Shown here piece after piece: positions 33,282 to 44,680 of a stretch of DNA of 64,000 nucleotides; position 1 is the stretch's first letter; each line of letters opens with the position of its first letter. Under the pieces are notes generated by a model. That model was not told where the DNA came from, searched no databases, and worked only from the letters and a program-made list of their open reading frames with translations. Source of the DNA: Datnioides undecimradiatus. Taxonomy: Eukaryota; Chordata; Actinopteri; Lobotiformes; Datnioididae. A program made the translations under genes and the position numbers. The DNA lies in the NCBI GenBank assembly GCA_008933995.1, contig WARS01000110.1, positions 2,873,001-2,937,000 of the forward strand. Direction: 5' to 3'.

Positions 33282-34058
33282 TTACTGGCAGGCATAGCTG
33301 TTTATTGCCTGGACCTTGTTCTTGCCATTGAGCTGACTTTTCAGGACCTGCCTTACTCGTTGGAGGTATTTGGCTGTGGCTGCTTCCCTTGTGGCCTTCT
33401 CATGGTTGCCATGTGCCTGTGGTATACCCAGGTATCTGTAGCTATCCTCAATGTCTGCTATTCTGCCCTCTGGTAGTGTAACCCCCACTCTCTGGACTAC
33501 CTTGCCTCTCTTTGTTATCATTCGTCCACACTTCTCCAGTCCGAATGACATTCCTATGTCACTGCTGTAGATCCTGGTTGTGTGTATCAGTGAGTCGATG
33601 TCCCGCTCACTCTTGGCATACAGCTTGATGTCATCCATGTAGAGTAGGTGGCTTATTGTGGTCCCATTCCTGAGGCGGTAGCCATAGCCAGTCTTTGTTA
33701 TTATTTGGCTGAGGGGGTTCAGGCCTATGCAGAACAGTAGTGGGGACAGGGCATCTCCTTGGTATATCCCGCATTTGATGGAGACTTGAAGTTGAAGTTG
33801 GCCTCCAGGGTAGTTCTCCACATCCTCATCGAGTTTGTTATGAATGTCCGTAGAGTTGTGTTGATGTTATACATCTCCAGGCATTCCAGGATCCAGGAGT
33901 GTGGCATTGAGTCGTAGGCTTAATCAATCCAGGCAGTGCACAGGTTAGTTTGTCTGGTCTTGCAGTCCTGGGCGATCGTTCTATCTACCAGTAGTTGGTG
34001 TTTGGCTCCTCTGGTATTTCTACCAATGCCCTTCTGTGCTTTGCTCATGTATTGATCC
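33282..34058 (-). pseudogene. Dong/R4-type reverse transcriptase
   Basis: From 34058 the reading is KGIGRNTRGAKHQLLVDRTI and CKTRQTNLCTAWID, a stop and loss of two codons (RK of YRKAYDSMP) near 33918, then SMPHSWILECLEMYNINTTL. A frameshift near 33780 leads to VSIKCGIYQGDALSPLLFCI (motif B) and LLYMDDIKLYAKSERD with an intact YMDD. The frame ends at 33282 after NKVQAINSYA; the segment that usually follows (RYPAG...GGFHPKS) is cut to a few residues, joining the next domain at about 33255. The 5' part of the element is missing. Confidence 0.87.
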
Positions 34059-34092
34059 ATGTGCCTGCCTGTGGTGATCGGGGCACTCGGAG
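34058..34092 (+). other. inverted piece of the Dong/R4 endonuclease gene
   Basis: Bases 34066-34092 are the exact reverse complement of 32579-32605 (27 bp), and 34058-34065 (catgtgcc) continue the match with a 4-bp gap. On the plus strand it encodes LPVVIGALG. It lies between the 5' end of the minus-strand Dong copy and the plus-strand RTE 3' end, joined in frame to the latter. Confidence 0.85.
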
Positions 34093-34357
34093 ATAAGGTT
34101 AGAGAGGCCAGGTTGAGATGGTTTGGACATGTTCAAAGTAGGGACAGTGAATATATTGGTCGAAGGATGTTGAGGTTAGAGCTACCAGGCAGGAGGCCTA
34201 GAGGAAGACCAAAGAGGAGGTTTATGGATGTAGTGAAGGAGGACATGAAGGTAGTTGGTGTGAGGGAAGAGGATACAGAGGATAGGGCGAGATGGAAGAA
34301 GATGATTCGCTGTGGCGACCCCTGAAGGGAACAGCCAAAAGGAAAAGAAGAGGTTTG
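34093..34357 (+). mobile_element. 3' end of an RTE-type LINE
   Basis: The reading REARLRWFGHVQSRDSEYIG, RRMLRLELPGRRPRGRPKRR and EDTEDRARWKKMIRCGDP is the C-terminus of RTE-clade ORF2 (L-R-W-x-G-H-V and G-R-P-x-x-R). The 3' wording 'ggcgacccctgaagggaaca' follows, with 'gccaaaaggaaaagaag'. Only about 77 codons remain. Rex3 is the RTE family known in fish; I do not claim this is Rex3. Confidence 0.8.
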
Positions 34358-34439
34358 AGCTTACTTTGAGGCATATCTGAAGAGACAGTGAAACCTGGGG
34401 ATGGCAATGTCTGTGAGGTGACTGATCCAACTCAATGGC

Positions 34440-34617
34440 CCACAGCAAATAACTCAATGATCAGCTTGGGAGGGAACACTAATAAGACACAGGTGAAAAC
34501 AATGAACCAATCAAACACAGGAAACAAGTGAACCGAGACACAAGAGGGTAAGCTTTTCAAAATAAAACAGGAAACCTACGAAAAACACAGACTCAAAAAC
34601 TCAAAACCATTACAGTT
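34440..34617 (-). repeat. gypsy LTR fragment (U3 end)
   Basis: Matches the upstream half of the LTRs at 2012 and 21368: 'acacaggtgaaaacaatga', 'agcttttcaaaataaaacag' and 'caaaaactcaaaaccatta'. Outer end lost near 34617. Confidence 0.65.
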
Positions 34618-35309
34618 ATCCTTTACTAATATACATGGAAAAGTATCTTTACTTCTATAACCTGACTGTCCAGTGGATGTGCCTGTGTTCCATTCTGGGT
34701 GCAACATCTGTTCTTAGATTCATGATGGTCTGTTAACAGTGACTCTTAGTTGCTGTATCATTTCTGTTTTTTAATGATTTATAATCATATTTATTTATTA
34801 ATTTATTATTATATTATATTATAAGTAATATATGGATGCCTGTATACAAGTCATCTTTGTATGCTGATATCATATTTGTATTTCCTTCAAAGTGTATATC
34901 AGTATTATAGCCTCCACTGAGGAATGTGACTTTTTAAACATATTTCATTTGTGTATTTTCTAGTAAGATGGTCCCAAGTGCGTGACATGGACACAGAGGT
35001 AAGGTGAAGTTATCGAGTGTTATAAAAAAAAGATATATATAAACTTTTGACTGCATCCAAATGCAAAGTTAACAGCAAGTATATCTCAGGCCTTGAAGGA
35101 TACCTTCTAGTGCACTATGGTCTGTCTTCACCAGCAGAGGCCCTTCTAAAGTGACTGGAGTAGCACAGAAGGGTAAAGAAGACAACTTATATAGGTCTAT
35201 TGTTGATCAGATCATTCTGTTACAGTATAATAATATCAACCAAGCTGCAGGGAAGGGACATGGGGTAAGGTGATATTATTGAGATTTAAAAAAATCTGTG
35301 TGTTTGTCA
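34618..35309. other. no gene seen
   Basis: AT-rich host-like sequence. Confidence 0.5.
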
Positions 35310-35487
35310 GCTTGTCTCTCTTTCTCTCCCTCTCTCCATAAAAAAATCCATTGCTGCTGTTGCAAAGTGCTTGCTCATGGTAGAAACTGTTGGGTAAATA
35401 GTGTGGTAGAGACCTACTCTATATGTGAAGTGCCTTGAGATGACCTTTGTTGTGATTTGGTGTTATACAAAATAAAACTGAATTAAA
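35310..35487 (+). mobile_element. 3' tail of an L2 LINE
   Basis: 'ttgctgctgttgcaaagtgc', 'ttgctcatggtagaaactgt', 'gtgaagtgccttgagatgac' and 'aataaaactgaattaaactg' match the 3' UTR of the L2 at 7960-8147. Severely 5'-truncated. Confidence 0.82.
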
Positions 35488-36476
35488 CTGTTGAAAATTG
35501 GCAATGGCTGAGCTGGAGATTGGGGGACAAGGGTGTAAGCATGGCTTGCTGGAGAGTAGGGAATGTGGGCAGGCAGGTGGGCAGTTTGTGCTGAGCCAGT
35601 ATAAATATTGCAGGCAGGAAACCTGATGGAAAGCAGGTATGCAGGGTGTAAGATGTGATGACCTGATATGGCAGGTGCACAGACTGAGCAGGGTTCCAGG
35701 AGCCAGAACATGGATTGCTACACCACAGATACAGAGAGACAGACAAGAGCAGGGTAGGGCAGGGTGGACATAAGGAAACACAAAGGAAAATCTGAGGCAC
35801 AGCTCTGGCAGACTTAAGCACAAGTTGAACAGCAAGTTAAGATCCATAGTAGCCAACAAGCCAACTGTGAAGTTGCAGGCTCATCATTTTGGCTGCCTCC
35901 CTGCTCAGAGGCACTCAAACCAATGGGGACCAAGGACTAGCATGGACTTGACAACATGCCCATTTTGGCAGCACTACTCATTATGTGTCAAGCCATAAGG
36001 ATGGGGAGCATCCTTGACCTCTCACTGTCAAAGTGCTTTGGGCCGAGGAGGCTGCTCCTTGGACAGGGTGCTTTCCATCTTTTTTGGTTTATCTAAGCTG
36101 TTGTCAAGAAATCATCTGCTATTGCTAAAGTGAAGATTAATCCTGCATACTTAACTGGGAAATTTGACCTATTCTTGCATGAAGTGTTACACATCACATT
36201 TTCTATTATATTACTTTCCATTTCTACAGACCCCACCTAGAGTTAGGTCTCTGAACCAAAGTACAACAGAAAAATCACACGATGATCACCACACTCAGCT
36301 CCTGCTCCTAATCAAATCACTGCTGTAGTGCAGTATAGTTTTTGCTGTAAAGGATTTATACTAATTAATTGGGAATCCAAAAATTTTCTCTCCCATCCCT
36401 GTTGGTTAAAGTAGAAAAAATAAGACTCTCCTTAAAGGGCTTATCCAATCTTTTCTTGAAGCCTTAACTAACTATA
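35488..36476. other. no gene seen
   Basis: Several overlapping minus-strand open frames at 35419-35859 have no motifs and overlap the L2 tail. I see no host exon. Confidence 0.45.
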
Positions 36477-37770
36477 CACTCCTGAACAAAATCTTAAGAC
36501 TGGGGGAAAAATTACAAGTATTCGCATTTCACGCTGGTGGTCGTAAGCAGAGCTTCAAAATGCAAAAAGAAGAAACTGGACCAAGAGACAAAAAATAGAG
36601 AGTGGGCAATTTATTGAAAACTGCTTATAAACTCAAACAGGCTGTTCATCAGCTCATCAAAACTGTAAGACCATAGCCCAAAAAAATAAAAAACAGAATT
36701 AAAGGTGTCAAAAAAGGACTCAGTAGTGACTAGGCACATCGTTCTTGTTGATCACTTAAAAATTTAGGCATGTTTGATGGAAGTGTTTCCAGGAGGCTGG
36801 TGGGAACGTTGCTCCATGTGGTAAAGATGGCTTCACAAAGGGCATCCACTGTCTGGAACTGATGTCCGTTTTTGTAAACTTATATCATCCATTCCCAAAC
36901 ATTCTCAATGAGATTTAGACCAGGGGAACATGCAGGATGGTCCAAAAGAGCAACATTATTCTCCTGGAAGAAGTCCTTCATTAGGCGTGCGTTATGAACT
37001 GTAGTGTTGTCCTGTTGAAAGACTTCAACATCTGCCCACTTCAAAATCTCCACATAGCCAGCTGCTGTTTGATGCCCCTGCACAACCTTAAACCATTGTT
37101 CCATTGATGGAAAAAGCAGCCCAGATCATGATGGAGCCTCCTCCATTGAAAACATCTCTGGTAGGATCTCCTTATCATGCCAGTAACGTTGGAAGCCATC
37201 AGGACCGTCCAGGTTGCATTTTTTCTTGTCAGAGAATGAAACTTCCACAGTCCAAACAGGTAAGTTTGTGGCATGGGAGGAGATATGGCCTTTGAAGATG
37301 TTTTTTGTTCTTTAAGCCCTTCTCTCACAGATGCCGTCTTATAGTTATTGGGCTGCAGTCAGCATAAGTAAGAACCTTAATTTGGGTCGAGGATTGACCT
37401 GTGTCTTCACGGGCAGCCCATCAGATCCTCCGGCTTAGTGCAGGTGAAATTTTTTTGGGTCTACACTTGACTTTTTTGTCCCATAACCATCACGACCTTT
37501 TAAGAAATTTAAATGACTGTCTTACTGTGTCCAACTTTGGCAGCAATGGCGCTTTGCGAGAGACCTTGCTTGTGCAGTTCAACAATTCTGCCATGATCAA
37601 AGAAAGAAAACATTTTTGCCTTTGTCATCAGGGGGTCATGACAGTGTGAATGCCTGAAAGAAAATGGCATAAAAGCCAATTTTTTTGTGCAGATTTTGCC
37701 TAAAAGTTTAATAAGTCTACATGTTTCTCCATAAGTAAACAGTACAACAAGCATCAGCACATTCATTACA
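36477..37770 (-). mobile_element. Tc1/mariner transposon with a frameshifted transposase
   Basis: After TA (36475-36476), CACTCCTGAACAAAATCTTAAG opens the left terminal repeat. The minus-strand transposase starts near 37670 with a helix-turn-helix (DHGRIVELHKQGLSQSAIAA), followed by a stretch of broken frames and then [13 protein letters not shown] (first Asp region near 37225), VEVFQQDNTTVHNARL (second Asp) and CSPGLNLIENVWEWM, where Gly and Leu replace the usual Asp and Pro of SPDLNPIE. No matching right terminal repeat is visible; the end is set where similarity stops. Confidence 0.8.
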
Positions 37771-38004
37771 AAAAAACCTGTAGTTTTATTGTTATATTTT
37801 TAACAGATCTGTCAAACCACAGTTTGTGAAATTAACACTCAGGCACCAAAAGAACAGCACAGCTTATTATTTATTTCTGAATTAATTGTGTCACCATTTT
37901 TGATGTCATGTTAAAAATATAATTTTCATCTCAAGAGAAGCCAATATTCAATGTAAGTGTTTTCTCACTGAAAGACTATCAACTCTCCTTTCCCAGACTA
38001 TAAG

Positions 38005-38503
38005 TGTTAGGTCTGCTCATCCTGCCTTGCCCTCTACCTCCAGTTCTCCACCCTTTAACCTGCCGCCTCTGCTTGGGGCACTCCCTCCTGTCTCTCTAAT
38101 CATTAGAGTTGCTTGTGTGTTTGGAGCCGGCTGCATCCTATCTGTTCATCAGTCCACCCACGCTGCCAGATCATAACCTAACTTGGTTATTCAGTGCGCT
38201 CTACAAGCCTTGCTCTTGATTTTGAGTAGCTTTGCCTGTTATTGGAACTAACCTCTGTCCCTGTGCCCACAGCTCTACCAGCTCCACTCCAGCATCAGCA
38301 TCTGAGGTCTGGTCCAGCCCTGCTTCCTCCCTAGCCTGCCTGCCTGCTAACCCCACCGTAACCCCAGCTCGTTTGCTCTCAGCCCTTAAAGCCACTCTCT
38401 GCAGCCACTCGATTTATGTTCCAAATAAACCCTTATTCTCCACCTGTAAACCGCTTCCAAGTCTGCATCTGGGTCCAGAAAGACTGTCCCCTTGACTATA
38501 ACA
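38005..38503 (+). mobile_element. probable solo LTR
   Basis: The 499-bp block starts TGTTAGGTCTGCTC and ends GACTATAACA, giving TGTTA...TAACA ends. It has a polyadenylation signal (aataaacccttattc, near 38424) and near the end 'gtctgcatctgggtcc', a common U5 ending in fish gypsy LTRs. It is GC-rich in an AT-rich setting. The flanking 5-mers (ataag, ttatc) do not match, so the boundaries or the solo state are uncertain. Open frames on both strands inside it are not genes. Confidence 0.6.
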
Positions 38504-40020
38504 TTATCTTTCAAACAGATTAAAATGGGAAAATGACCACCAGTGAAAAGAAAAATCTTTCTGATGAATGATGAAGTTTGTTTTCTCCCGCCCTTTATTG
38601 ATCAGACCTACAATCACCACTGATCCCTAAATCGTGAGTCTCAACAAAATAAAATGTAAACTTGGTTGTTGCAATATTTACTGAGCTGAATATGTTATTT
38701 GTCCAGGTATCAAACAGCAGTGATGCAATGTAGATTACGTCACGTTTTGATTATTTCACACAAACCTGGAGTCATACTCTTAAGATTCCTCTCCTCCATG
38801 TAAGTTAGTAATATTAAAGATGAAAGTCAAGGGTTCAGTCTATAACCTTTTGGGTACACCCACAAAGCACCCACAAAGATTGCTAGGCACCCACATGTGC
38901 CAGCATACCTCCCACTAACCGCATTATAAGATGTTTATGATACATGCACTTTTTAACATTACATTGATTTGATATAATAACTTCAAGGCTGTTGCAAGAT
39001 TCAATCGACTGAATAGAGTATAAATCTGTGAATGGTGGACTATCAGTCCCCCCGCTCTGAATCCTAACCACCAATCAGAGCTCCAGAAAATCCAATCTAT
39101 TTTCAAATTGCTACCAACCCTGCATATGCATTAGCCTTGAAGAGAGAGATTTAATGTCAATGGACAAATTTGTGGTCAGAAAACCAAAATCAGCTTTGAT
39201 ATCCACTCGTTCCAGTTACTCTTTAGAACTTTTCTTTTGTATGTAGTAGCATTTCACATTAGGCACTGTAGTGTCCGATTGGTGTTTCATTGAGCACATA
39301 ATTTGGTTTATGTCGGCCTTTTAAAAAAATTATCTGGGTTCATTTATTATTACTTTAAAGTTTTGTGGTATATTGGCATTTAAATTGTCCATGTCCAATC
39401 ATATTTTTTGGCTTGTTGAAACAATTGGAGCTGTTTAGCCCTGTGTGCATGGGAGCGTGTTTGTTGCATTGCACAAGCTTTGTGACGTGTTGCTCAAAAC
39501 TTAATCCATAAACACTGAAGCATGATGAAAAAAGAAGAATCACATGTAGTGGCTGAGGGTCGATCACGGTCAGTTAGTTTAGAGGTAACACATTTTGTTT
39601 ATTGAATATTTGGCAATAAATATTGATCATTTGCAAAAAAAAGTTAAATAAAGCAGTCGGTAATCAAAAACAAACTGATTTGGGTTTTTAAGTATCAGCT
39701 TTGAATCAAGGATGCCAATTAAAAAGATTTTATGTAAATCCTCAAAGTGAAAAGGTTGGTGTAATCTAGTCCAAGCTTGATGTATATCACAGTTTCTGTG
39801 CTCGGAAATACAGAATATATTAAATAAAAGACATATCAGGGAAAAAGAGACAACCATTCCAGCACTGTCTTCTTTCTTGATTGATTTGGACAAAAATGTC
39901 TGACCCACTCCTTATATTAAGATCTATTCTTTTAGAATCCACAAACCAAAGACTAACACTGTAGGCAATATTTTGGCAAGATCATTTACAGAGTTAAATT
40001 ACTAATTTTATTTAACTGGC
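38504..40020. other. AT-rich stretch, no gene seen
   Basis: No motif or repeat recognised. It ends abruptly at the CpG-rich block. Confidence 0.5.
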
Positions 40021-40640
40021 CTATTGATAAACGTCTGGAGTCTCCAGTAGGCTGCGCTGTGCTCACGAATCCCCTGCGCGCGACCGCGCCCCGTCGTCAG
40101 AGCGCGGCCACAGCAGCAGCTATACAGCAGAGAGCGCGAAGCGGACAGTCAGCGGTCGAGCTGTTTCGGAGTGGCTTTTCCAGTGTGGATTGTACTGAGT
40201 TGGGCGGACTTTTTTCACTGTGATATTCTGCAGAATGTCCGGGTGAGTCTTGTGGGTAGAGCCGCAGTCTTAGCTGAGATACGGGGGGGCAAAGTTAGAA
40301 ACGTGCAGGCCAACGTGCACTGTGATTGTGGGCAACGGGTTACCACAGCCGGTGATGTGTTTTCTTTCATTCTTCCTTTCTTCCGGCGGATATGAATCAC
40401 TTCAGCCAGGTAACATTTGGTATGACGCTACTGTTTATGATGGGATGCAGCTGTGTGTTTCCAGCGCCGACTGAGCAGTAGCAAACGAAGGAGGGGGGCG
40501 GGGGGGGGAGTTGTAGTTGCGCGGTGATTGCTAATGAATAGCGGGCTCCAGGGCTCTACAGCTTCAGCTGCATGGGACAACTGTGAGTCCGGTCTCCGCT
40601 GCAGTCATCCGGTTCTAATCGGTCTGTCGTTGTCGTTGCT
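40021..40640 (+). promoter_or_regulatory. CpG island, candidate promoter of a plus-strand host gene
   Basis: Dense CpG (gcgcgcgaccgcgccccgtc and neighbours at 40076-40140), CAG-rich 5'UTR-like sequence, and a G-run (40490-40510) stand out sharply from the AT-rich flanks. No other part of the window looks like this. Within it three ATGs are each followed at short distance by a good splice donor on the plus strand (40235, 40392, 40572). The direction is inferred from these donors. Confidence 0.6.
40140..40242 (+). CDS. candidate first coding exon (starts M-S-G)
   Basis: Only the last 8 bases would be coding: ATG TCC GG at 40235-40242, followed by a strong donor GTGAGT (40243-40248). A leader with short first-exon coding and a long first intron is common for vertebrate genes. 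An acceptor at 41460 (ttcttcttttcag) would continue the frame for about 38 codons (beginning VAESQTAMQLPFHC) but I do not recognise that product and do not trust it. The upstream limit is arbitrary. Confidence 0.35.
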
Positions 40641-43600
40641 CACTCTACCTTTGCTTTGCAACCTGTGTTATCCAATGTAATCTGCTGTCTAGCTCTTCTC
40701 CATTTATAAAAATATTTATCAGCATCCTTGACAAACATTTTTACGAAGGCAGGTGCAGGTCTGTGTCATCGATTGCGCATGAGATTCATCAACTTAGTAT
40801 CTGCTTTTGCCAAAAAGCATATAAAGTAGGCCCTCCCTGCACATTTATGTAAATGATTTCCATACCACTGTAGCCTGTAGCATAGCACATTTTCTCCTCA
40901 AGCTGGATATTTACGTAGTAAAATAAAGACATCATAATTAGTGTACCATTTTTATCAGCTGGAAACATGAAAGCGCATAGAAAACATCCTTGATCTTTTT
41001 ATTTTTTTATTTTTTTGCCATAGCGAGGGTGTCCTGCAGGCTGAATGTGATTGCAGTGCAGACATGTTCCAGTGTTGCTGCAGACAGACAGATGGAAGCA
41101 AAAACTGGAGCTTGTCTGAATTGTCCCACAGGCATTCATTGTGCACAAGCATGCACGTACATTGTAAGGGTGTGTGTGTGTATTTGAAAAAATGATAGCT
41201 GCATCATAAAGGTTACCATTAGTCAGTGAAGCTGCTCTGTAAGGGTGGAGCTACATTAACTGCCATTTTTATTTGGGGGATTCTGCAAATCTCATCAGGA
41301 TTTGGGAGACAGTGATTTCAGCTGATGGGGACATTTATTTCTACAAACAAACTAGCAGATAAACCTGTCTGTCATAAGCATACGCATGCATGTTAATGCA
41401 CATGAGCACATAGATCCATGCACTCAGTCCCTCAGTGCATGGATGCTTTCTTCTTTTCAGGGTGGCAGAGAGCCAGACAGCCATGCAGCTGCCTTTTCAC
41501 TGCCGGTCTATAGTACAGCTCATCACCTCTTACACCTTCCTCAATACTTACAGGTCTTATTGATTTTCATTGTAGCTATAGTGACTACAATATGACCAGG
41601 ATGAATATTTAGCTGTTGTTTATTTATGTGTGAAATTTGAACAAAAGTGAAAAAGTTGTGGGTTCTAGGAGCAGTATCAGCTGCTGGTGTAACTGTATCC
41701 ACTTCCAAAGAGTTGAGATTAATGGTGTGTTCACACTGTTCCACACTATAAATATGCAAAGCCAAATTGATAAATATTAATTTGAGTCTCCATTATTTGA
41801 TCCCTAATGCCATCATGTCTATGCTTTTTGGTGATTTTACTCACATAACTCCAAAATTCAGCCTGGCATATCTCAAATTAGCTACATGCGGTTTAATCTG
41901 GATCTGAATCTGAATCTGACTGCATCACTGCAGATAACATGTGCATAAGAATTTGCACAGGAGCTGCTGTATTAATGCTGCCTGCAGTGGCTGACCTCTT
42001 TGCTGAGCACACTAACCTCCACTTGAAAGAGGAGGAGGAGGAGAAGATGGAGGCCCTCCCTCGGTTCGTTTTGTTCTCCTTCTCTTCCTGACTGTTTAGC
42101 TCCACAGGCTGCCTGCTTGAAAATGGCATCCTGCAAACCCCTCCTCCCCCCTCCCCCCTGCTTTTTCTTCATCACTGGGATCCCGAGGGTTTTGTAAACG
42201 TCTGTTCGTGCCAAATGCCAGCGCTCTGCAGCCTCCCCTGCCTCACTCTGTCTTTCTCTCTTTCTCTCTCTCTTAGCATGTGAGAGAAAGGGAGAGAGTT
42301 AAGGAAATGGTTCCCCCTCTTCATCCAGGCTGGGGGGTTGCCTGGTGTGTACTGCTGCTTTGCTCCCATTTCTGTTGGTGCAGTTGGCTAGTGTGTGTGT
42401 GTGTGCGCCTGCTGGCCTGTTATTGTTCTCTGCTACTGCTGGACTGCTGTTGTAAGGTGGTGTTTCATAGTTGTTGTCCTTTTTTAATAAGACTGAACTA
42501 ATCACCTCAGCTGTTTTTTTAAGTTCTGGTTATGTCAGTTGCAGGTAACAATGGACAAAATTAAATATCCAATTTATGGGCCAAATACCTTTATTGATGT
42601 TGCAACAGTATTGTAGGAATTATGTTTGGTGCTTTCACAACAGATTCAAACAATGAGATTTTTGATGGATCATCTTCATGAATGTAGATACAATCACTGG
42701 GTGCTAAGGAAAATAATAAGCAGAAAATTACACAAAAATACTGTCTATTTAGAGTGGGGGTCAGATTATACCCAGTGATTCTGTTGGAGGGCAAATGTTC
42801 CAGCAGGAGTCTTGAATAATTGACAACACAGAGATGTGGACTGTAATGTAAGGTGTAGTAGAAAATATGGCAACAGGCCAGTCGCCCTAGGCTCAAAAAC
42901 AGAAAAAAATTGGAGCCTGCAGTTTGAGACATTTTCTAGTAGTATCTGTATAAATGTGCATAGATCCAGTTTTATGCATCAAGGTTTTTACCACCTCTGC
43001 CCCTCATAATTCATTGAAGGTGAAAAGTAGGTTTGCTTCACTCAAAACACAAAATATACTATTTTCACTATATACACAGATCTTACTTGCATTGCAATTA
43101 CTATGATGAATAAATAGGTATGTTTTAATAGTATTACTAAAACATAATAAAAGTATTACTTTAAAATTCAATAAGTATCAATTATTTGAGCATCACAAAT
43201 TGACATCCCTTCACCTCCACTTATCTAAATGTTTGTAATGTATATTTTTGTGAAGTGTGGTAATTTCATTAAAAAAGATCTTAATCTAGTTTAACATAAT
43301 CTATGTCATGCTCTTTCCAAGGACTCAAAAAATGTAGTCCGGTCTGAATACCGACTGCAAAACTGTAAACCTGCAGTACCTGCATGAACAAGACTCACTC
43401 TGGCACATTTTATTTCACCTAATTATCACTTGGATGTTTGTTACAGACCCAGCTGTTTGCTAACAGTATGTGCGAGCACTTACACCATCACACTTACTCT
43501 GCCAATCAAATATTTCACCCTGATGACATGCTTCCTTTTATGCATTTTATTTTTATTTATTTATTTTTTTGGTGCTCAATAGGTAATCTACAGTATTGTC

Positions 43601-44470
43601 GGTTTTTTTACATTCCCACAAGCTGGTCCACTATGTTTTTTATGGTTTTACTTTAAACATATTACTAAACAATGTTTGCTGTGCTTTTTGGTCATTATGA
43701 ATCAAAGCTGTAGCTAGTTAATAGTTATCTCGTACAAAGCTCTCAAAGCAGTTTGCCCAGTTCACCTGATTGCAGACCAGATGAGTCCACCACATTCAAA
43801 TCATTTCCAGCATCATTGGCCTTTTTCTCTTGCAGCTATCTAATCATCCAGCAGAGGAAAAAAAATCACACTAAGCTCTTTGAAATGTTAAATTGTGTCC
43901 ATCAAAAATTAGTTTACTGTTAGAATTAGCTGGAAAAAAAAATCTGAGTCAGGAGTTGCCTTTTTTACATCCACATATACTGGAAGGGAGATGCACTTTG
44001 TGCCGGTGTGTGCAGAAAACATCAATTAACCCCCCCGCCCAAATCTGCAGCTGCTGCTGACACAAGTCGCCACTGTTGAATAGTTGTATTTCTGCTGTTA
44101 TAATTAGAGAACATTACTTTGGAATGCATGTGTTTGCAGACTGAAACATAAACTGCTCTTCCACCCACCTGTCAACATGGAGCGCAGGTCCAACACTTCT
44201 GCTCCACAAGTCTGTATGTGTATGATGTGAGCAGAATGCTTGACCAGTTAAGAGCGTAAGCGGTCTGGAGGTGTGTCTAATTAGGCTGAAAATCTAGCTC
44301 GAGGTCATCAGCTTGCAGAAATGTGAGTAGGAGGCACAATGGGGTCATACTGTTAAGTACTCATATGTTTTGATGTCTGTGTGATTTTTGTGTTAACCTG
44401 AATTACTTTTACTTACCCTTCCCCTACTTGCTCCATCCAATCAGTCTCATAATGTTAAAATCACACTACT
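40641..44470. other. intron-like sequence, no exon identified
   Basis: AT-rich with short GC-richer patches at 41990-42330. Conserved coding sequence is not recognisable. A pyrimidine-rich run and AG at 42240-42274 is a possible acceptor, without a convincing frame after it. Confidence 0.45.
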
Positions 44471-44477
44471 TTACACA

Positions 44478-44502
44478 ACTACTACTACTACTACTACTAC
44501 TC
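44478..44502. repeat. (ACT)n microsatellite
   Basis: About eight ACT units. Confidence 0.9.
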
Positions 44503-44659
44503 ACTGCTGCCAGAACAGATGGGTATTGATCCCATGTGTGAATGGTTAATGCTGGCCTGTGGCTAGCTGCTTGCAGAGCTACAGGCCAGAGTTATCAATC
44601 AGAAAAGATGCCCTGCAGTTTGGGTAGAACTAACAGCTAAAGAAATATGCCAACACATC

Positions 44660-44680
44660 TTTTTTTTTTTTTTTTTTTTT
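44660..44680. repeat. T homopolymer
   Basis: 21 consecutive T; may be the A-tail of a minus-strand retroposed piece, but no source is recognised next to it. Confidence 0.8.

Larger units (their letters stand above)
32385..34058 (-). mobile_element. Dong/R4-type LINE with restriction-like endonuclease, 5'-truncated
   Basis: Minus-strand order: RT (34058-33282), a deletion, then C-terminal zinc finger and restriction-like endonuclease (33275-32445), ending in a GC-rich 3' UTR and a T/TA tail at 32390-32370. The endonuclease at the C-terminus, rather than an apurinic type at the N-terminus, marks the R2/R4/Dong group; in fish Rex6 is a member of that group. Whether this is Rex6 itself I cannot say. 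Confidence 0.85.

Noticed and set aside
35419..35859. 146-codon minus-strand frame with Cys/Pro-rich composition
   Set aside because: Overlaps the L2 tail and has two equally long shadows in other frames; looks like chance.
38201..38495. Overlapping open frames on both strands
   Set aside because: They lie inside a probable solo LTR that ends with a typical U5.
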